Origin: Paractinoplanes pyxinae | GTDB taxonomy: Bacteria; Actinomycetota; Actinomycetes; Mycobacteriales; Micromonosporaceae | Direction of reading: 5' to 3' | NCBI RefSeq assembly: GCF_026626335.1 | Contig: NZ_JAPNTZ010000004.1 | Span: 124,001-188,000 of the forward strand | DNA length: 64,000 nucleotides | Part shown: positions 56,812 to 64,000 of the stretch, one piece after another | Layout: every line of letters starts with the position of its first letter | Position numbering within the stretch: position 1 is the first letter of the stretch | Notes under the pieces: model-generated | Seen by the model: the letters and a program-made list of their open reading frames with translations, nothing else | Database searches by the model: none | Told to the model about the DNA's origin: nothing | Position numbers and translations under genes: made by a program

Positions 56812-58611
56812 TTGAGCACCAGGTCCAGCCGCGACGTGCTGGTACGGGGACTGCGGGTGCTGGGCCAGGCGATTCGCACCGAACCACGCCTGTTCACCAT
56901 CGGTGTGGCCGGCAGCAGCCTCTTCGGCCTGCTCGTGATCGCGAACTCGTACGTCGTGGGCGCCGTCATCGGCCGCGTCGTGGTGCCCGCGTTCGGCTCC
57001 GGCGACACCAGTTCCGGCACGCTCGCCCTGATCGCCGCCGTCTTCCTCGGCCTCAGCGCGCTGCGCGTCCTGACCATCTTCGGCCGCCGCCTCGGCGCGG
57101 GTTACATGCAGTTCCGCCTGCAGGCCCGCTACCGCCGCGCGGTCACCCGGCGCTACCTGTCGCTGCCGCCGTCCTGGCATCAGCAGCACGCCACCGGCAG
57201 CCTGCTGTCCAACGCGAACTCCGACGTCGAGGCGTCCTTCGTGCCGATCGCGCCGCTGCCGTTCGCAGTCGGCACGATCGTGATGATCCTGGCCGCGGTG
57301 GTGGCGCTGTTCCTCACCGACTGGGTGCTCGCGATGGTCGGCGTGGTGCTGTTCCCGGCCCTGTTCGCGCTGAACACCTTCTACGCGAGGCGCATGTCCC
57401 CGCGCCAGATCAAGGCGCAGCAGATGCGGGCCAAGGTCAGCGCGGTCGCCCACGAGAGCTTCGACGGCGCGCTGGTGGTCAAGACCATGGGCCGCGAGGA
57501 GGACGAGTCCCGCCGGTTCAAGGTGTTCGTCGACGAGCTGCGCGACTCGCTGATCTCGGTCGGTCGTCTGCGCGGGCTGTTCGACCCGGTCATGGACGCG
57601 CTGCCCAGTGTCGGCACGCTCGCGGTGCTGCTGCTCGGCGCGTGGCGGCTGCAGAACGGCGCGATCACCGTGGCCGAGCTGGTCACCGTCGCTTTCCTGT
57701 TCACCGTGCTGGCCTTCCCGGTCCGCGCGATCGGCTGGGTGCTCGGCGAGCTGCCGCGCAGCGTCGCCGGGTGGGATCGCGTGCAGGCGGTGCTGGCGGC
57801 GGAGGGTGATCTCGTCTACGGCTCGGGCACGGCGGGTGGCAGCGGTCCGGCCACGCTCCGTTTCGACAAGGTCGATTTCGCGTACGGCGACGGGCCCCTG
57901 GTTCTGCGGGACGTCAGCTTCGAGGTGCCCCCGGGCAGGACGGTGGCCCTCGTGGGTGCGACCGGCTCCGGCAAGTCGACCATCGCGTCGCTCGCCGTGC
58001 GGCTGGTCGACCCCGGGGCCGGTACGGTGCGGCTCGACGGCACGCCCCTGCCGGAGCTCAGTGAGGCCGGCCTGACCAGCGCGTCTGCTCTCGTACCGCA
58101 ATTGCCGTTCGTCTTCGACGACACCGTGCGGGGCAACATCACGCTCGAACGGGACGGCGTCGACGACGAGGCCGTCTGGGCGGCGTTGCGCCTGGCCGAG
58201 GCCGACGGGTTCGTGGCCAAGCTGCCCGACGCCCTCGACACCGCGGTCGGCGAGCGCGGCACCTCGCTCTCCGGCGGGCAGCGGCAGCGCCTCACGCTGG
58301 CCCGCGCACTGGCCGGCCGCCCGCGCCTGCTGGTGCTGGACGACGCCACCAGCGCCGTCGACCCCCGGGTGGAGGCGGCCATCCTGGCCTCCCTGCGTGG
58401 CAACGACGCGGGCGCGTCCATCCTGGTCGTCGCCTACCGGCGGGCCACTATCGCGCTGGCCGACGAGGTCGTCTACCTCGAGCAGGGCAAGGTCGTCGCC
58501 ACCGGCACCCACACCGAGCTGCTGGCCGCCCACGAGGGCTACGCCGAGCTCGTCACCGCCTACGAGAAGGCGGAGGCCGAGAAGGCCGAGGCCGAAAGGG
58601 TCGAGGCATGA
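56812..58611 (+). CDS. ABC exporter half-transporter with degenerate ATPase site
   Basis: This 599-residue protein has six N-terminal helices and a C-terminal nucleotide-binding domain. Walker A (Lys388, GATGSGKST) and the signature LSGGQ (486-490) are canonical, but Walker B ends DD (Asp511 in place of the catalytic Glu) and the H-loop His is Tyr542. This is the degenerate partner of a heterodimeric exporter. TTG 56812 follows AGGTAGGA. The C-terminus is Lys/Glu/Ala-rich. It overlaps the partner gene by ATGA. Substrate unknown. Confidence 0.92.
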   Translation: MSTRSSRDVLVRGLRVLGQAIRTEPRLFTIGVAGSSLFGLLVIANSYVVGAVIGRVVVPAFGSGDTSSGTLALIAAVFLGLSALRVLTIFGRRLGAGYMQFRLQARYRRAVTRRYLSLPPSWHQQHATGSLLSNANSDVEASFVPIAPLPFAVGTIVMILAAVVALFLTDWVLAMVGVVLFPALFALNTFYARRMSPRQIKAQQMRAKVSAVAHESFDGALVVKTMGREEDESRRFKVFVDELRDSLISVGRLRGLFDPVMDALPSVGTLAVLLLGAWRLQNGAITVAELVTVAFLFTVLAFPVRAIGWVLGELPRSVAGWDRVQAVLAAEGDLVYGSGTAGGSGPATLRFDKVDFAYGDGPLVLRDVSFEVPPGRTVALVGATGSGKSTIASLAVRLVDPGAGTVRLDGTPLPELSEAGLTSASALVPQLPFVFDDTVRGNITLERDGVDDEAVWAALRLAEADGFVAKLPDALDTAVGERGTSLSGGQRQRLTLARALAGRPRLLVLDDATSAVDPRVEAAILASLRGNDAGASILVVAYRRATIALADEVVYLEQGKVVATGTHTELLAAHEGYAELVTAYEKAEAEKAEAERVEA

Positions 58612-60365
58612 GCGTCGGCACGTACGCCACCATCAAGCGCGGGCTGGCGCTCTCGCCCGAGCTGCGGCCCGGGCTGGGCGGCACGATCGCCCTGGCCGTG
58701 GTGCAGATGTCGGGCCGGGTGGCCGTGCCGATCGCCGTGCAGCAGGGCATCGACCACGGCATCCGCGGCGCCGGCGGCCCCGACCTGACTTTCGTGATCG
58801 AGGTCGTGGCGTTCACGTTCGTGGCGCTGATGATCTCGACGCTGGCCGGCTACCTGATGACCCGGCGCCTGTTCACGGTCAGTGAGACGGCGCTCGGTGC
58901 GCTGCGTTCGCGCACGTTCCGGCACATCCACGACCTGTCGATGCTGCACCAGCAGTCCGAGCGGCGGGGCACGATGGTGTCCCGGGTGACCAGCGACGTC
59001 GACCAGATCTCGCTGTTCCTGCAGACCGGCGGCGTGCAGTTGCTGCTGGCCAGCGGGCAGCTGCTGGTCTCGACGATCGTGATGTTCATCTACTCGTGGC
59101 AGCTCACGATCGTCGTGCTGCTGGCCTTCGGCCCGGCCGTGGCGGTGATCCGGCTCTTCCAGAAGCGGCTGGCCGCCGTCTACGGCGCGGTCCGCGAGCG
59201 GACCGGCGTCATGCTGGGTGCGATCGCCGAGAGCGTCGTCGGGGCCATGGTCATTCGCGCGTACGGCGTGGCCGGGCGCACCGAGAAGCGGCTCGACACG
59301 TCGATCGGGCGGCTCGAGGTGGCCCAGAAGAAGGCCCTGCGCACAAGCGTGACCAGCTTCTCGAGCGGCGAGATCGGGGCCGGCCTGGCGCTGGCCGGTG
59401 TCGTCGTCGTGGGCGTGCTGATCGGGGTCGACGGCGGGCTGACTGTGGGCCGGCTGACCGCGTTCCTGTTCCTGGTAACGCTGTTCATCCAGCCGGTACA
59501 GATCGCCACCGACATGCTCAACGAGGCGCAGAACGCGGTGGCCGGGTGGCGGCGCGTGCTCGACGTGCTCGACCTGGAACCCGACGTGAAGGACCCGGAC
59601 GAGGTGGGCGTCGACCTGCCCGCCGGCCCGCTGTCGGTGCGCTTCGACGACGTGTCGTTCCGCTATCCGGGCGGCCCGATCGTGCTGGCCGACGTCGACC
59701 TCTCCTTGCGGGCGCGTACGAAGGTGGCCGTGGTCGGCGAGACCGGCTCCGGCAAGACCACGTTCGCGAAGCTGCTCACCCGTCTGATGGACCCCGTGGA
59801 GGGTGAAGTTCTGCTTTCCGGTACGCCCCTGCGGAACGTGAAGTTCGCCGCCCTGCGCTCGCGGGTGGTCATGGTGCCGCAGGACGGCTTCCTGTTCGAC
59901 GCCACGATCGCCGAGAACATCCGCTTCGCTAAGCCGACCCTCACGGACGAGCAGCTGACCACGGCCTTCACCGAACTGGGCCTCTCGGACTGGCTGACCG
60001 GCCTGCCCAACGGCCTGGAAACCCCGGTCGGCGAACGCGGCGAGGCCCTGAGTGTAGGCGAGCGGCAGCTGGTAGCCCTGGTCCGAGCCTACGTAGCCGA
60101 CCCCGACTTGCTCGTCCTCGACGAAGCCACCAGCGCAGTCGACCCCGCCACCGAGGTCCGCCTGCAACGAGCCCTGGACACGGTGACCCGAGGCCGCACC
60201 ACGGTAGCCATCGCCCACCGCCTATCGACCGCCCAGTCCGCCGACGAGGTCATAGTCGTAGACGCCGGCCGAGTAGTACAACGAGGCCCCCACGCCGAGT
60301 TGGTCACCCAGGAGGACTCGATCTACGCCAAGCTCTACGCCTCCTGGCTGGAACAAACCCGCTAG
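58608..60365 (+). CDS. ABC exporter half-transporter with consensus catalytic residues
   Basis: This 585-residue partner has Walker A Lys383, Walker B Asp505-Glu506 and the H-loop His537, but its signature is degenerate, LSVGE (481-485). Combined with the first subunit, one full consensus site (these Walker motifs with LSGGQ of the partner) and one degenerate site result, as in TM287/288-type exporters. ATG 58608 overlaps the first gene. From about 60050 to the end, the gene shows many A-ending codons that are rare in the rest of the window. Confidence 0.93.
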   Translation: MSVGTYATIKRGLALSPELRPGLGGTIALAVVQMSGRVAVPIAVQQGIDHGIRGAGGPDLTFVIEVVAFTFVALMISTLAGYLMTRRLFTVSETALGALRSRTFRHIHDLSMLHQQSERRGTMVSRVTSDVDQISLFLQTGGVQLLLASGQLLVSTIVMFIYSWQLTIVVLLAFGPAVAVIRLFQKRLAAVYGAVRERTGVMLGAIAESVVGAMVIRAYGVAGRTEKRLDTSIGRLEVAQKKALRTSVTSFSSGEIGAGLALAGVVVVGVLIGVDGGLTVGRLTAFLFLVTLFIQPVQIATDMLNEAQNAVAGWRRVLDVLDLEPDVKDPDEVGVDLPAGPLSVRFDDVSFRYPGGPIVLADVDLSLRARTKVAVVGETGSGKTTFAKLLTRLMDPVEGEVLLSGTPLRNVKFAALRSRVVMVPQDGFLFDATIAENIRFAKPTLTDEQLTTAFTELGLSDWLTGLPNGLETPVGERGEALSVGERQLVALVRAYVADPDLLVLDEATSAVDPATEVRLQRALDTVTRGRTTVAIAHRLSTAQSADEVIVVDAGRVVQRGPHAELVTQEDSIYAKLYASWLEQTR

Positions 60366-60371
60366 CAACCT

Positions 60372-60425
60372 AGTGCGCCCCAGCCCCGTGAGCCTCCCGC
60401 ACTTATTTATATGAGTGCGCCCCAG
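60372..60425. repeat. Direct repeat AGTGCGCCCCAG flanking an AT-rich core
   Basis: The 12-bp repeat occurs at 60372-60383 and 60414-60425. The 30 bases between contain ACTTATTTATATGAGT, strikingly AT-rich here, with a GCACT/AGTGC inverted pair. Confidence 0.75.
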
Positions 60426-60439
60426 GTCTGTGGGCCACC

Positions 60440-60544
60440 GGCGATCGCCCCGCTGATGAGGAGGCAGTCGGTTTTCCGACGTCGCGGGGTTTGCGACGGC
60501 GGAAAACCGACTGCCTCCTCATCAGCTACCCAGGGGCGATCGCC
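60440..60544. repeat. 105-bp near-perfect hairpin between convergent genes
   Basis: Outer arms GGCGATCGCCCC (60440-60451) and GGGGCGATCGCC (60533-60544) enclose a perfect 27-bp stem (60452-60478 with 60500-60526). Inside is a 6-bp stem CGTCGC/GCGACG (60480-60485 with 60493-60498) and a GGGGTTT loop. In total 45 base pairs form, with only small internal bulges. It lies between an ABC exporter gene and the convergent rpsD. It may act as a bidirectional terminator or be a small palindromic mobile element. Confidence 0.9.
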
Positions 60545-60602
60545 CGCGAAGCGAAGCGGAGCCAGAAATTCAGCTCCGGCGCGTGCCCCCTACCCAGTCG
60601 AC

Positions 60603-61211
60603 CTATCGGGCGTAGAACTCAACAACAAGCTGCTCGTCGCACATCACGCGGATCTCGGAGCGCTGCGGGAGGCGGATGACCGTAGTGCGCAGCTCTTCGA
60701 GCACCGTGGACAGATAAGGAGCCGTCGGCCCATCAATGTGCGCCCCGGTCGCCGCGATCTGGAACGGCGGCTTCTGCCGGCTGCTCTCGCGCACCTCGAC
60801 GACCTGTCCCGGCTTGAGCCGGTAGGCCGGCCGGTCCACCTTCTTGCCGTCGACGGTGAAGTGGCCGTGCACGACGAGCTGGCGGGCCTGGTAGATCGTG
60901 CGGGCCAGCCCGGCCCGCATCACGGTGGCGTCGAGGCGGCGCTCGAGCAGGCTGACCATCGTCTCGCCGGTCTTGCCTTCGGCGCGGTGGGCGTCGTCGT
61001 ACGCCTTGCGCATCTGGGCTTCGCTGATGTTGTACTGGTGCCGCAGCCGCTGCTTCTCGAGCAGCCGGACCTGGTAGTCGGAGGCCTTGCGGCGGGAGCG
61101 CCCGTGCACGCCCGGGGGGAACGGCCGCTTCTCGAAATACTTCACGCACTTCGGCGTCAGGGGGATGCCGAGCGCCCGCGAGAGCTTGGCCTTGGGTCGG
61201 GAGTTGTTCAT
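60603..61211 (-). CDS. rpsD: 30S ribosomal protein S4, Cys-poor stand-alone type
   Basis: This 202-residue S4 begins MNNSRPKAKLSRALGIPL and has the S4 RNA-binding domain (RRLDATVMRAGLARTIYQARQLVVHGHFTVDG, about 92-124) and the conserved ending VICDEQLVVEFYAR-like (VMCDEQLVVEFYAR). It lacks the N-terminal Cys4 zinc site of the C+ S4 form and lies outside the usual rpsM-rpsK-rpoA operon, as in Streptomyces. Whether it is the only S4 or a paralogue cannot be seen here. GGAGACC precedes ATG 61211. Confidence 0.92.
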   Translation of the reverse strand: MNNSRPKAKLSRALGIPLTPKCVKYFEKRPFPPGVHGRSRRKASDYQVRLLEKQRLRHQYNISEAQMRKAYDDAHRAEGKTGETMVSLLERRLDATVMRAGLARTIYQARQLVVHGHFTVDGKKVDRPAYRLKPGQVVEVRESSRQKPPFQIAATGAHIDGPTAPYLSTVLEELRTTVIRLPQRSEIRVMCDEQLVVEFYAR

Positions 61212-61246
61212 CAGGTCTCCGAGTCACTTGCGCTTGAGGCTGGTGT

Positions 61247-61285
61247 TACGGTTAGCCTCACCTTACTAAGGCAAGCCTAACGTGT
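61247..61285. promoter_or_regulatory. Tandem IdeR/DmdR (DtxR-type) iron boxes
   Basis: TACGGTTAGCCTCACCTTA (61247-61265) matches the 19-bp consensus TTAGGTTAGCCTAACCTAA at 15 positions. A second site at 61267-61285 matches at 13. Together they form a 15-bp-armed imperfect palindrome centred on 61266. They lie 36 bp from rpsD and 18 bp from the DUF2470 start. Confidence 0.75.
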
Positions 61286-61302
61286 GCCCGGAGGTCCTGA
61301 CC

Positions 61303-62028
61303 ATGCAGCCCACCCACGCCGAGATCGCGCGTACGCTCGCCGCCGGCCACCTCCCCGGCGTCGCGCACGTCGCTTGCCGTCCGGGGCCCTTGCCCGTACG
61401 GCATGTCACCGACGCGAACGGCCGGGTGCTCCTGCTCTCGCCCACCGACGGCGCCTTCGCCGCTGCCCTCCGCCCGCAGGAGGGCACCGACGACACCGCG
61501 ATGGTGCTCGACATCTCGGACGTGCCGCCGATGGCCGGCTCGCCCGCGCTGGGCCGGGTGTGGATCTCGGGCTGGGCCACCGCGCTGGAGGGCGACGAGG
61601 CCCGGGCCGCGGCGATCGACTACGCCGAGGTGGACGCCTCGGGCGACCTGCTCGACGTCGGCCAGGGCCAGGTGCTGCACCGCATGGACGTGGCCGAGGT
61701 GCGCTACGAACGCAACGAGAACCTGCACGACGTCGACGTCGACGAGTTCGCCGAGGCCACCCCGGACCCGCTCTGCCGGATCGAGTTCGACCTGATCGCT
61801 GACCTGGCCGACCACCACGAGGCGGAGATGAGCGCGTACGTCCGCCGCCAGCTCGGCAGGACGTTCCAGCCGGTCGCCGATCCCCGCGTGGTGCGCATGG
61901 ACCGTTACGGTTTCATGGTCCGGCTCGACGACAAGCTGGCCCGCCTGGCCTTCCCCCGCCCGGTGACCGACCGCCACGACCTGGCCCATCTGCTGCACCC
62001 GGTGCTCTGCCACCGCTGCACCGACTGA
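61303..62028 (+). CDS. DUF2470 (HugZ C-terminal-like) protein, probably iron-regulated
   Basis: This 241-residue protein has a split-barrel-like N-terminal half (VAHVACRPGPLPVRHVTDANGRVLLLSPTDGAF, MVLDISDVPPMAGSPALGRVWISGWAT) and a C-terminal DUF2470 domain (IADLADHHEAEMSAYVRRQLG, MDRYGFMVRLDD). This layout is shared with HugZ-type heme oxygenases and heme-utilisation proteins. GGAGGT precedes ATG 61303 at 7 nt; GTG 61282 lies in the iron box and is rejected. The tandem DtxR-type boxes suggest repression by iron. Confidence 0.85.
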   Translation: MQPTHAEIARTLAAGHLPGVAHVACRPGPLPVRHVTDANGRVLLLSPTDGAFAAALRPQEGTDDTAMVLDISDVPPMAGSPALGRVWISGWATALEGDEARAAAIDYAEVDASGDLLDVGQGQVLHRMDVAEVRYERNENLHDVDVDEFAEATPDPLCRIEFDLIADLADHHEAEMSAYVRRQLGRTFQPVADPRVVRMDRYGFMVRLDDKLARLAFPRPVTDRHDLAHLLHPVLCHRCTD

Positions 62029-62040
62029 CCCCGGCCGGAT

Positions 62041-62808
62041 TCAGAGCGCGGTGCCGCCCGAGGCGTCGATGACCTGGCCCGTCACCCAGCCTCCCTCGTC
62101 CGAGGCGAGGAAGGCGATGATGCCGGCCACGTCGTCGGCCTCGCCGAGCCGGCCGAGGGCGACCCGGGCCACCTGCTGCTCCGCGAGTTCCGGATTGTCC
62201 CTCAGGTATTGGCTGTTCCGGGTCATGACGATGCCGGGGGCCACCGAGTTGACGGTGATCCGGCGCCGGCCCAGATCGGCCGCCAGGTCGAGGGTGAACG
62301 TGTTCAGCGCCGCCTTGCTGATGCCGTAGGCCAGCAGGTCGGGGCTGGCCACGGTCGCCGCCAGGCTGGCCAGGTTGATGATCCGGCCGCCGTCGCGCAG
62401 GCGCGGCAGCGCGAGCTTCGTGATGAACAGCGGCGCCTTCACGTTCACGGCCATGACCTTGTCGAACTCGTCCTCGCCGAGGTCGGCCAGCCGGGCGAAG
62501 CTGCCCTTGGCCGCGTTGTGGACCAGAATGTCGATCTTCCCGTCGGGCACGAGATCCCGGCCGGCCTCGTCGAACGCCGCCCAGAAGCGGGCCGCGTCGC
62601 CCGGTGTGCCGAGTTCGGTGTGTACGGCGAAGGCCCGTCCGCCGTCCTTGCGGATGCGTTCGACCGTGTCGCCGGCCGCCGCCTCGTCGTGGCCGTAGCC
62701 GACGGCAACGACGGCCCCTTCGCGGGCGAACCGTTCGACGGTGGCCCGGCCGATCCCGTGACTGCCACCGGTGACGACTGCCACTTTGTCCTGCAGTGCT
62801 GCTGACAT
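62041..62808 (-). CDS. Short-chain dehydrogenase/reductase
   Basis: This 255-residue classical SDR has the NAD(P) motif TGGSHGIG, HNAAKGSF (NNAG-type), the Ser-Tyr-Lys site (LASLAATV...YGISK) and the C-terminal ASDEGGWVTGQVIDASGG. Substrate unknown. ATG 62808 (MSAALQDKVAVVTGG) follows AAAGGAG. A longer frame to 62916 would run into the TetR operator and is rejected. Divergent from TetR, which probably represses it. Confidence 0.92.
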   Translation of the reverse strand: MSAALQDKVAVVTGGSHGIGRATVERFAREGAVVAVGYGHDEAAAGDTVERIRKDGGRAFAVHTELGTPGDAARFWAAFDEAGRDLVPDGKIDILVHNAAKGSFARLADLGEDEFDKVMAVNVKAPLFITKLALPRLRDGGRIINLASLAATVASPDLLAYGISKAALNTFTLDLAADLGRRRITVNSVAPGIVMTRNSQYLRDNPELAEQQVARVALGRLGEADDVAGIIAFLASDEGGWVTGQVIDASGGTAL

Positions 62809-62821
62809 GTCCCGCTCCTTT

Positions 62822-62897
62822 GTTGAATGATCGCTCACGAACACCGTAACGCCTTCTTGAGTGATCGTCCAACAAATCTTTTGAGCGATCGTTCTAA
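62822..62897. promoter_or_regulatory. Three-site TetR operator between SDR and tetR
   Basis: A 17-bp unit of the form TTGAGYGATCRTYCAAC occurs at 62857-62873 and 62881-62897 as direct repeats 24 bp apart and inverted at 62822-62838. GATC is at the centre of each. The sites cover both promoters. Confidence 0.75.
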
Positions 62898-62906
62898 AAT
62901 GACGGA

Positions 62907-63509
62907 GTGACCACACCGGAAGTGCGGCGAGGACGGCCGCCGACCTTCGACCGGGCGGCCGCGCTGGCCGCCGCCACCCGCCTGTTCTGGCAGAACGGGT
63001 ACGAGGCGACCTCGATCCACGACCTGACCGACGCCATGGGCATCCGGCCGGGCAGCCTCTACGCGGCCTTCGGCGACAAGAAGGCCCTGTTCAACGAGGT
63101 CATCGAGGCGTACGGGCGCTCCCCGGCGGGCGAGTTCGTCTGGGCCGCCATGAAGCGCGAGCCCACGGCTCACGACGCCTTCCACCGCATCCTGCTCGAC
63201 GCGGCGGCGATGTACACCGACCCCGAGACCCCGGCCGGCAACCTGCTCTGCAGCGCCGCCGCGGCCGACGTCGAAGTCGCCGTCTACATGCGTGACCTGC
63301 GCAACGCCAGCGTCGACACGTTCGAGAAGCGCCTGACGACCGCCCGGGACGAGGGGGAGATCCCGGCCACGGCCGACCCCCGGAAGCTGGCCGCCTACTT
63401 CACCGCCGTCATGCACGGCATGTCCCAGCGGGCCCGCGACGGCGCCACGGCGGCCGAGCTCACCGACACCGCGGAGCTGGCCATGGCCGCCTGGCCTAAG
63501 GCTGCTTGA
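62907..63509 (+). CDS. TetR-family repressor, divergent from SDR
   Basis: This 200-residue regulator has a TetR_N helix-turn-helix (LAAATRLFWQNGYEATSIHDLTDAMGIRPGSLYAAFGDKKALFNEVIEAYG) and an all-helical ligand-binding part with a conserved-looking AGNLLCSAAAADVEVAVYMRDLRN region. GTG 62907 lies just after the third operator copy. It probably controls the divergent SDR and itself. The ligand is unknown. It overlaps the next TetR gene tail-to-tail by 14 bp. Confidence 0.92.
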   Translation: MTTPEVRRGRPPTFDRAAALAAATRLFWQNGYEATSIHDLTDAMGIRPGSLYAAFGDKKALFNEVIEAYGRSPAGEFVWAAMKREPTAHDAFHRILLDAAAMYTDPETPAGNLLCSAAAADVEVAVYMRDLRNASVDTFEKRLTTARDEGEIPATADPRKLAAYFTAVMHGMSQRARDGATAAELTDTAELAMAAWPKAA

Positions 63510-64000
63510 ACACCTCGGGCAGGGGTTCGGTCAGGAAGCGCTGGATGTTGGGGCCGATCGCGGCGACCAGCACCTCCGGCTCGGCGCTGGCCAGCGGCTC
63601 GACCCGCAGGACGTAGCGAGCCACCATCGTGCCCGCGATCTGGGTGGCGACCAGGGCGGTGCGCATCGGGGCCTCGGCCGGGTCGTCGATGATCTCGCCG
63701 GCCGCGCGTCGCAGGATCTGGGTGACCACGAACTCGCGGAGCAGCCGCGCCGTCCACTCGTTGCTCAGCGCGGAGCGGAAGACGGCCAGCGCGGCCGCGC
63801 CGGCGGGGGAGTCCCACACGGTGAGGGCCAGCCTGATCAGGCGCTCACCGGCCTGGTCGCGGGGACCGGACAGGGCCTGCGGGATCAGCTCGCCCGGGTT
63901 GATCGGGGCGTTCATGACGGCCAGGAACAGCTTCTCTTTGTTGCCGAAGTAGTGATGCACCAGGGCCGGATCGACGCCGGCGTCGCCCGCGATGCCCCGG
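63496..64000 (-). CDS. TetR-family regulator, N-terminus outside window
   Basis: The frame runs from the TAG at 63496-63498 to the window edge. The translated end near 64000 (GIAGDAGVDPALVHHYFGNKEKLFLAVM) is the recognition-helix end of a TetR HTH, so the start lies beyond the window. The C-terminal part (QALSGPRDQAGERLIRLALTVWDSPAGAAALAVFRSALS) is of the TetR_C type of actinobacterial regulators. It overlaps the convergent TetR gene by 14 bp. Confidence 0.88.
   Translation of the reverse strand, partial: RGIAGDAGVDPALVHHYFGNKEKLFLAVMNAPINPGELIPQALSGPRDQAGERLIRLALTVWDSPAGAAALAVFRSALSNEWTARLLREFVVTQILRRAAGEIIDDPAEAPMRTALVATQIAGTMVARYVLRVEPLASAEPEVLVAAIGPNIQRFLTEPLPEVFKQP

Noticed and set aside
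61247..61285. Zur (zinc) box in front of the Cys-poor rpsD
   Set aside because: The sequence matches the DtxR/IdeR iron-box consensus and not the AT-rich TGAAAATGATTTTCA-type Zur consensus.

Overview
The window is a very GC-rich actinobacterial chromosome segment with GC-rich third codon positions, frequent GTG starts and GTGA/ATGA gene overlaps. Taken together, the gene set and order point to the family Micromonosporaceae, close to Actinoplanes. That set is the murT-gatD pair, the mraZ-to-divIVA division and cell-wall cluster, the bifunctional HisA/TrpF enzyme PriA, Wag31-type DivIVA, a DUF2567 protein, and a c-di-AMP riboswitch upstream of an NlpC/P60 hydrolase. This is inference; no 16S gene or other unambiguous marker is present.

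Layout. 1-3.2 kb: the 3' end of leuS, a bidirectional terminator, and on the minus strand murT-gatD (lipid II amidation) followed by a TVP38-type membrane protein. 3.6-4.7 kb: a c-di-AMP riboswitch, a secreted NlpC/P60 cell-wall hydrolase and tandem terminators. 4.96-23.4 kb: the dcw cluster mraZ-rsmH-ftsL-ftsI-murE-murF-mraY-ftsW-murG-murC-ftsQ-ftsZ-yggS-sepF-yggT-divIVA. Two genes expected here from other actinobacteria are absent: murD between mraY and ftsW, and pgeF/ylmD between ftsZ and yggS. 23.4-31.4 kb: a membrane protein, a YggU protein, a CPA1 cation/proton antiporter with an RCK_C-like tail, a DksA/TraR-like zinc protein, lspA, rluD, an unknown exported protein and a MinD-like ATPase. 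31.4-36.5 kb: dnaE, a DUF2567 membrane protein and a Lon-N domain protein. 36.7-44.3 kb: the histidine operon hisD-hisC-hisB-(small ORF)-hisH-(small gene)-priA, then a divergent lysR/eamA pair lying between priA and hisF. 44.5-50.9 kb: an acyl-CoA ligase, a PNPOx-like protein, the divergent yczR-yczE pair, a small unknown gene and an MFS exporter. 50.9-52.1 kb: about 1.2 kb with no supportable gene but an inverted pair of DnaA-box-like sequences. 52.2-64 kb: a secreted subtilase, a second MocR regulator convergent with an amino-acid permease, a TIGR03085-type protein, a heterodimeric ABC exporter, a large hairpin region, a stand-alone rpsD, iron boxes with a DUF2470 (HugZ-like) gene, an SDR/TetR divergon and a truncated TetR gene.

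Functionally, the first third makes and places septal peptidoglycan. MurE, MurF, MraY, MurG and MurC make the precursor, MurT/GatD amidate it, FtsW/FtsI polymerise and cross-link it, FtsL/Q/Z and SepF form the divisome, and DivIVA directs polar growth. MraZ probably controls its own promoter through four 10-bp-spaced boxes. The middle is informational and housekeeping, plus histidine synthesis. The last third is accessory: regulator-transporter pairs in which visible operators link each regulator to its neighbour.

The most interesting signals are: the missing murD in an otherwise intact dcw cluster; a translationally interlocked 32-codon micro-ORF of two near-identical halves between hisD and hisC, whose antisense strand resembles the hisC 3' end; partial 3'-end duplications about 50 bp beyond ftsZ and priA; a 105-bp near-perfect hairpin next to a stretch of atypical codon use; tandem iron boxes in front of rpsD and a DUF2470 gene; shared TTGG/CCAA motifs near two MocR regulators and their neighbours; and many apparently leaderless starts with TANNNT boxes 6-8 nt upstream.
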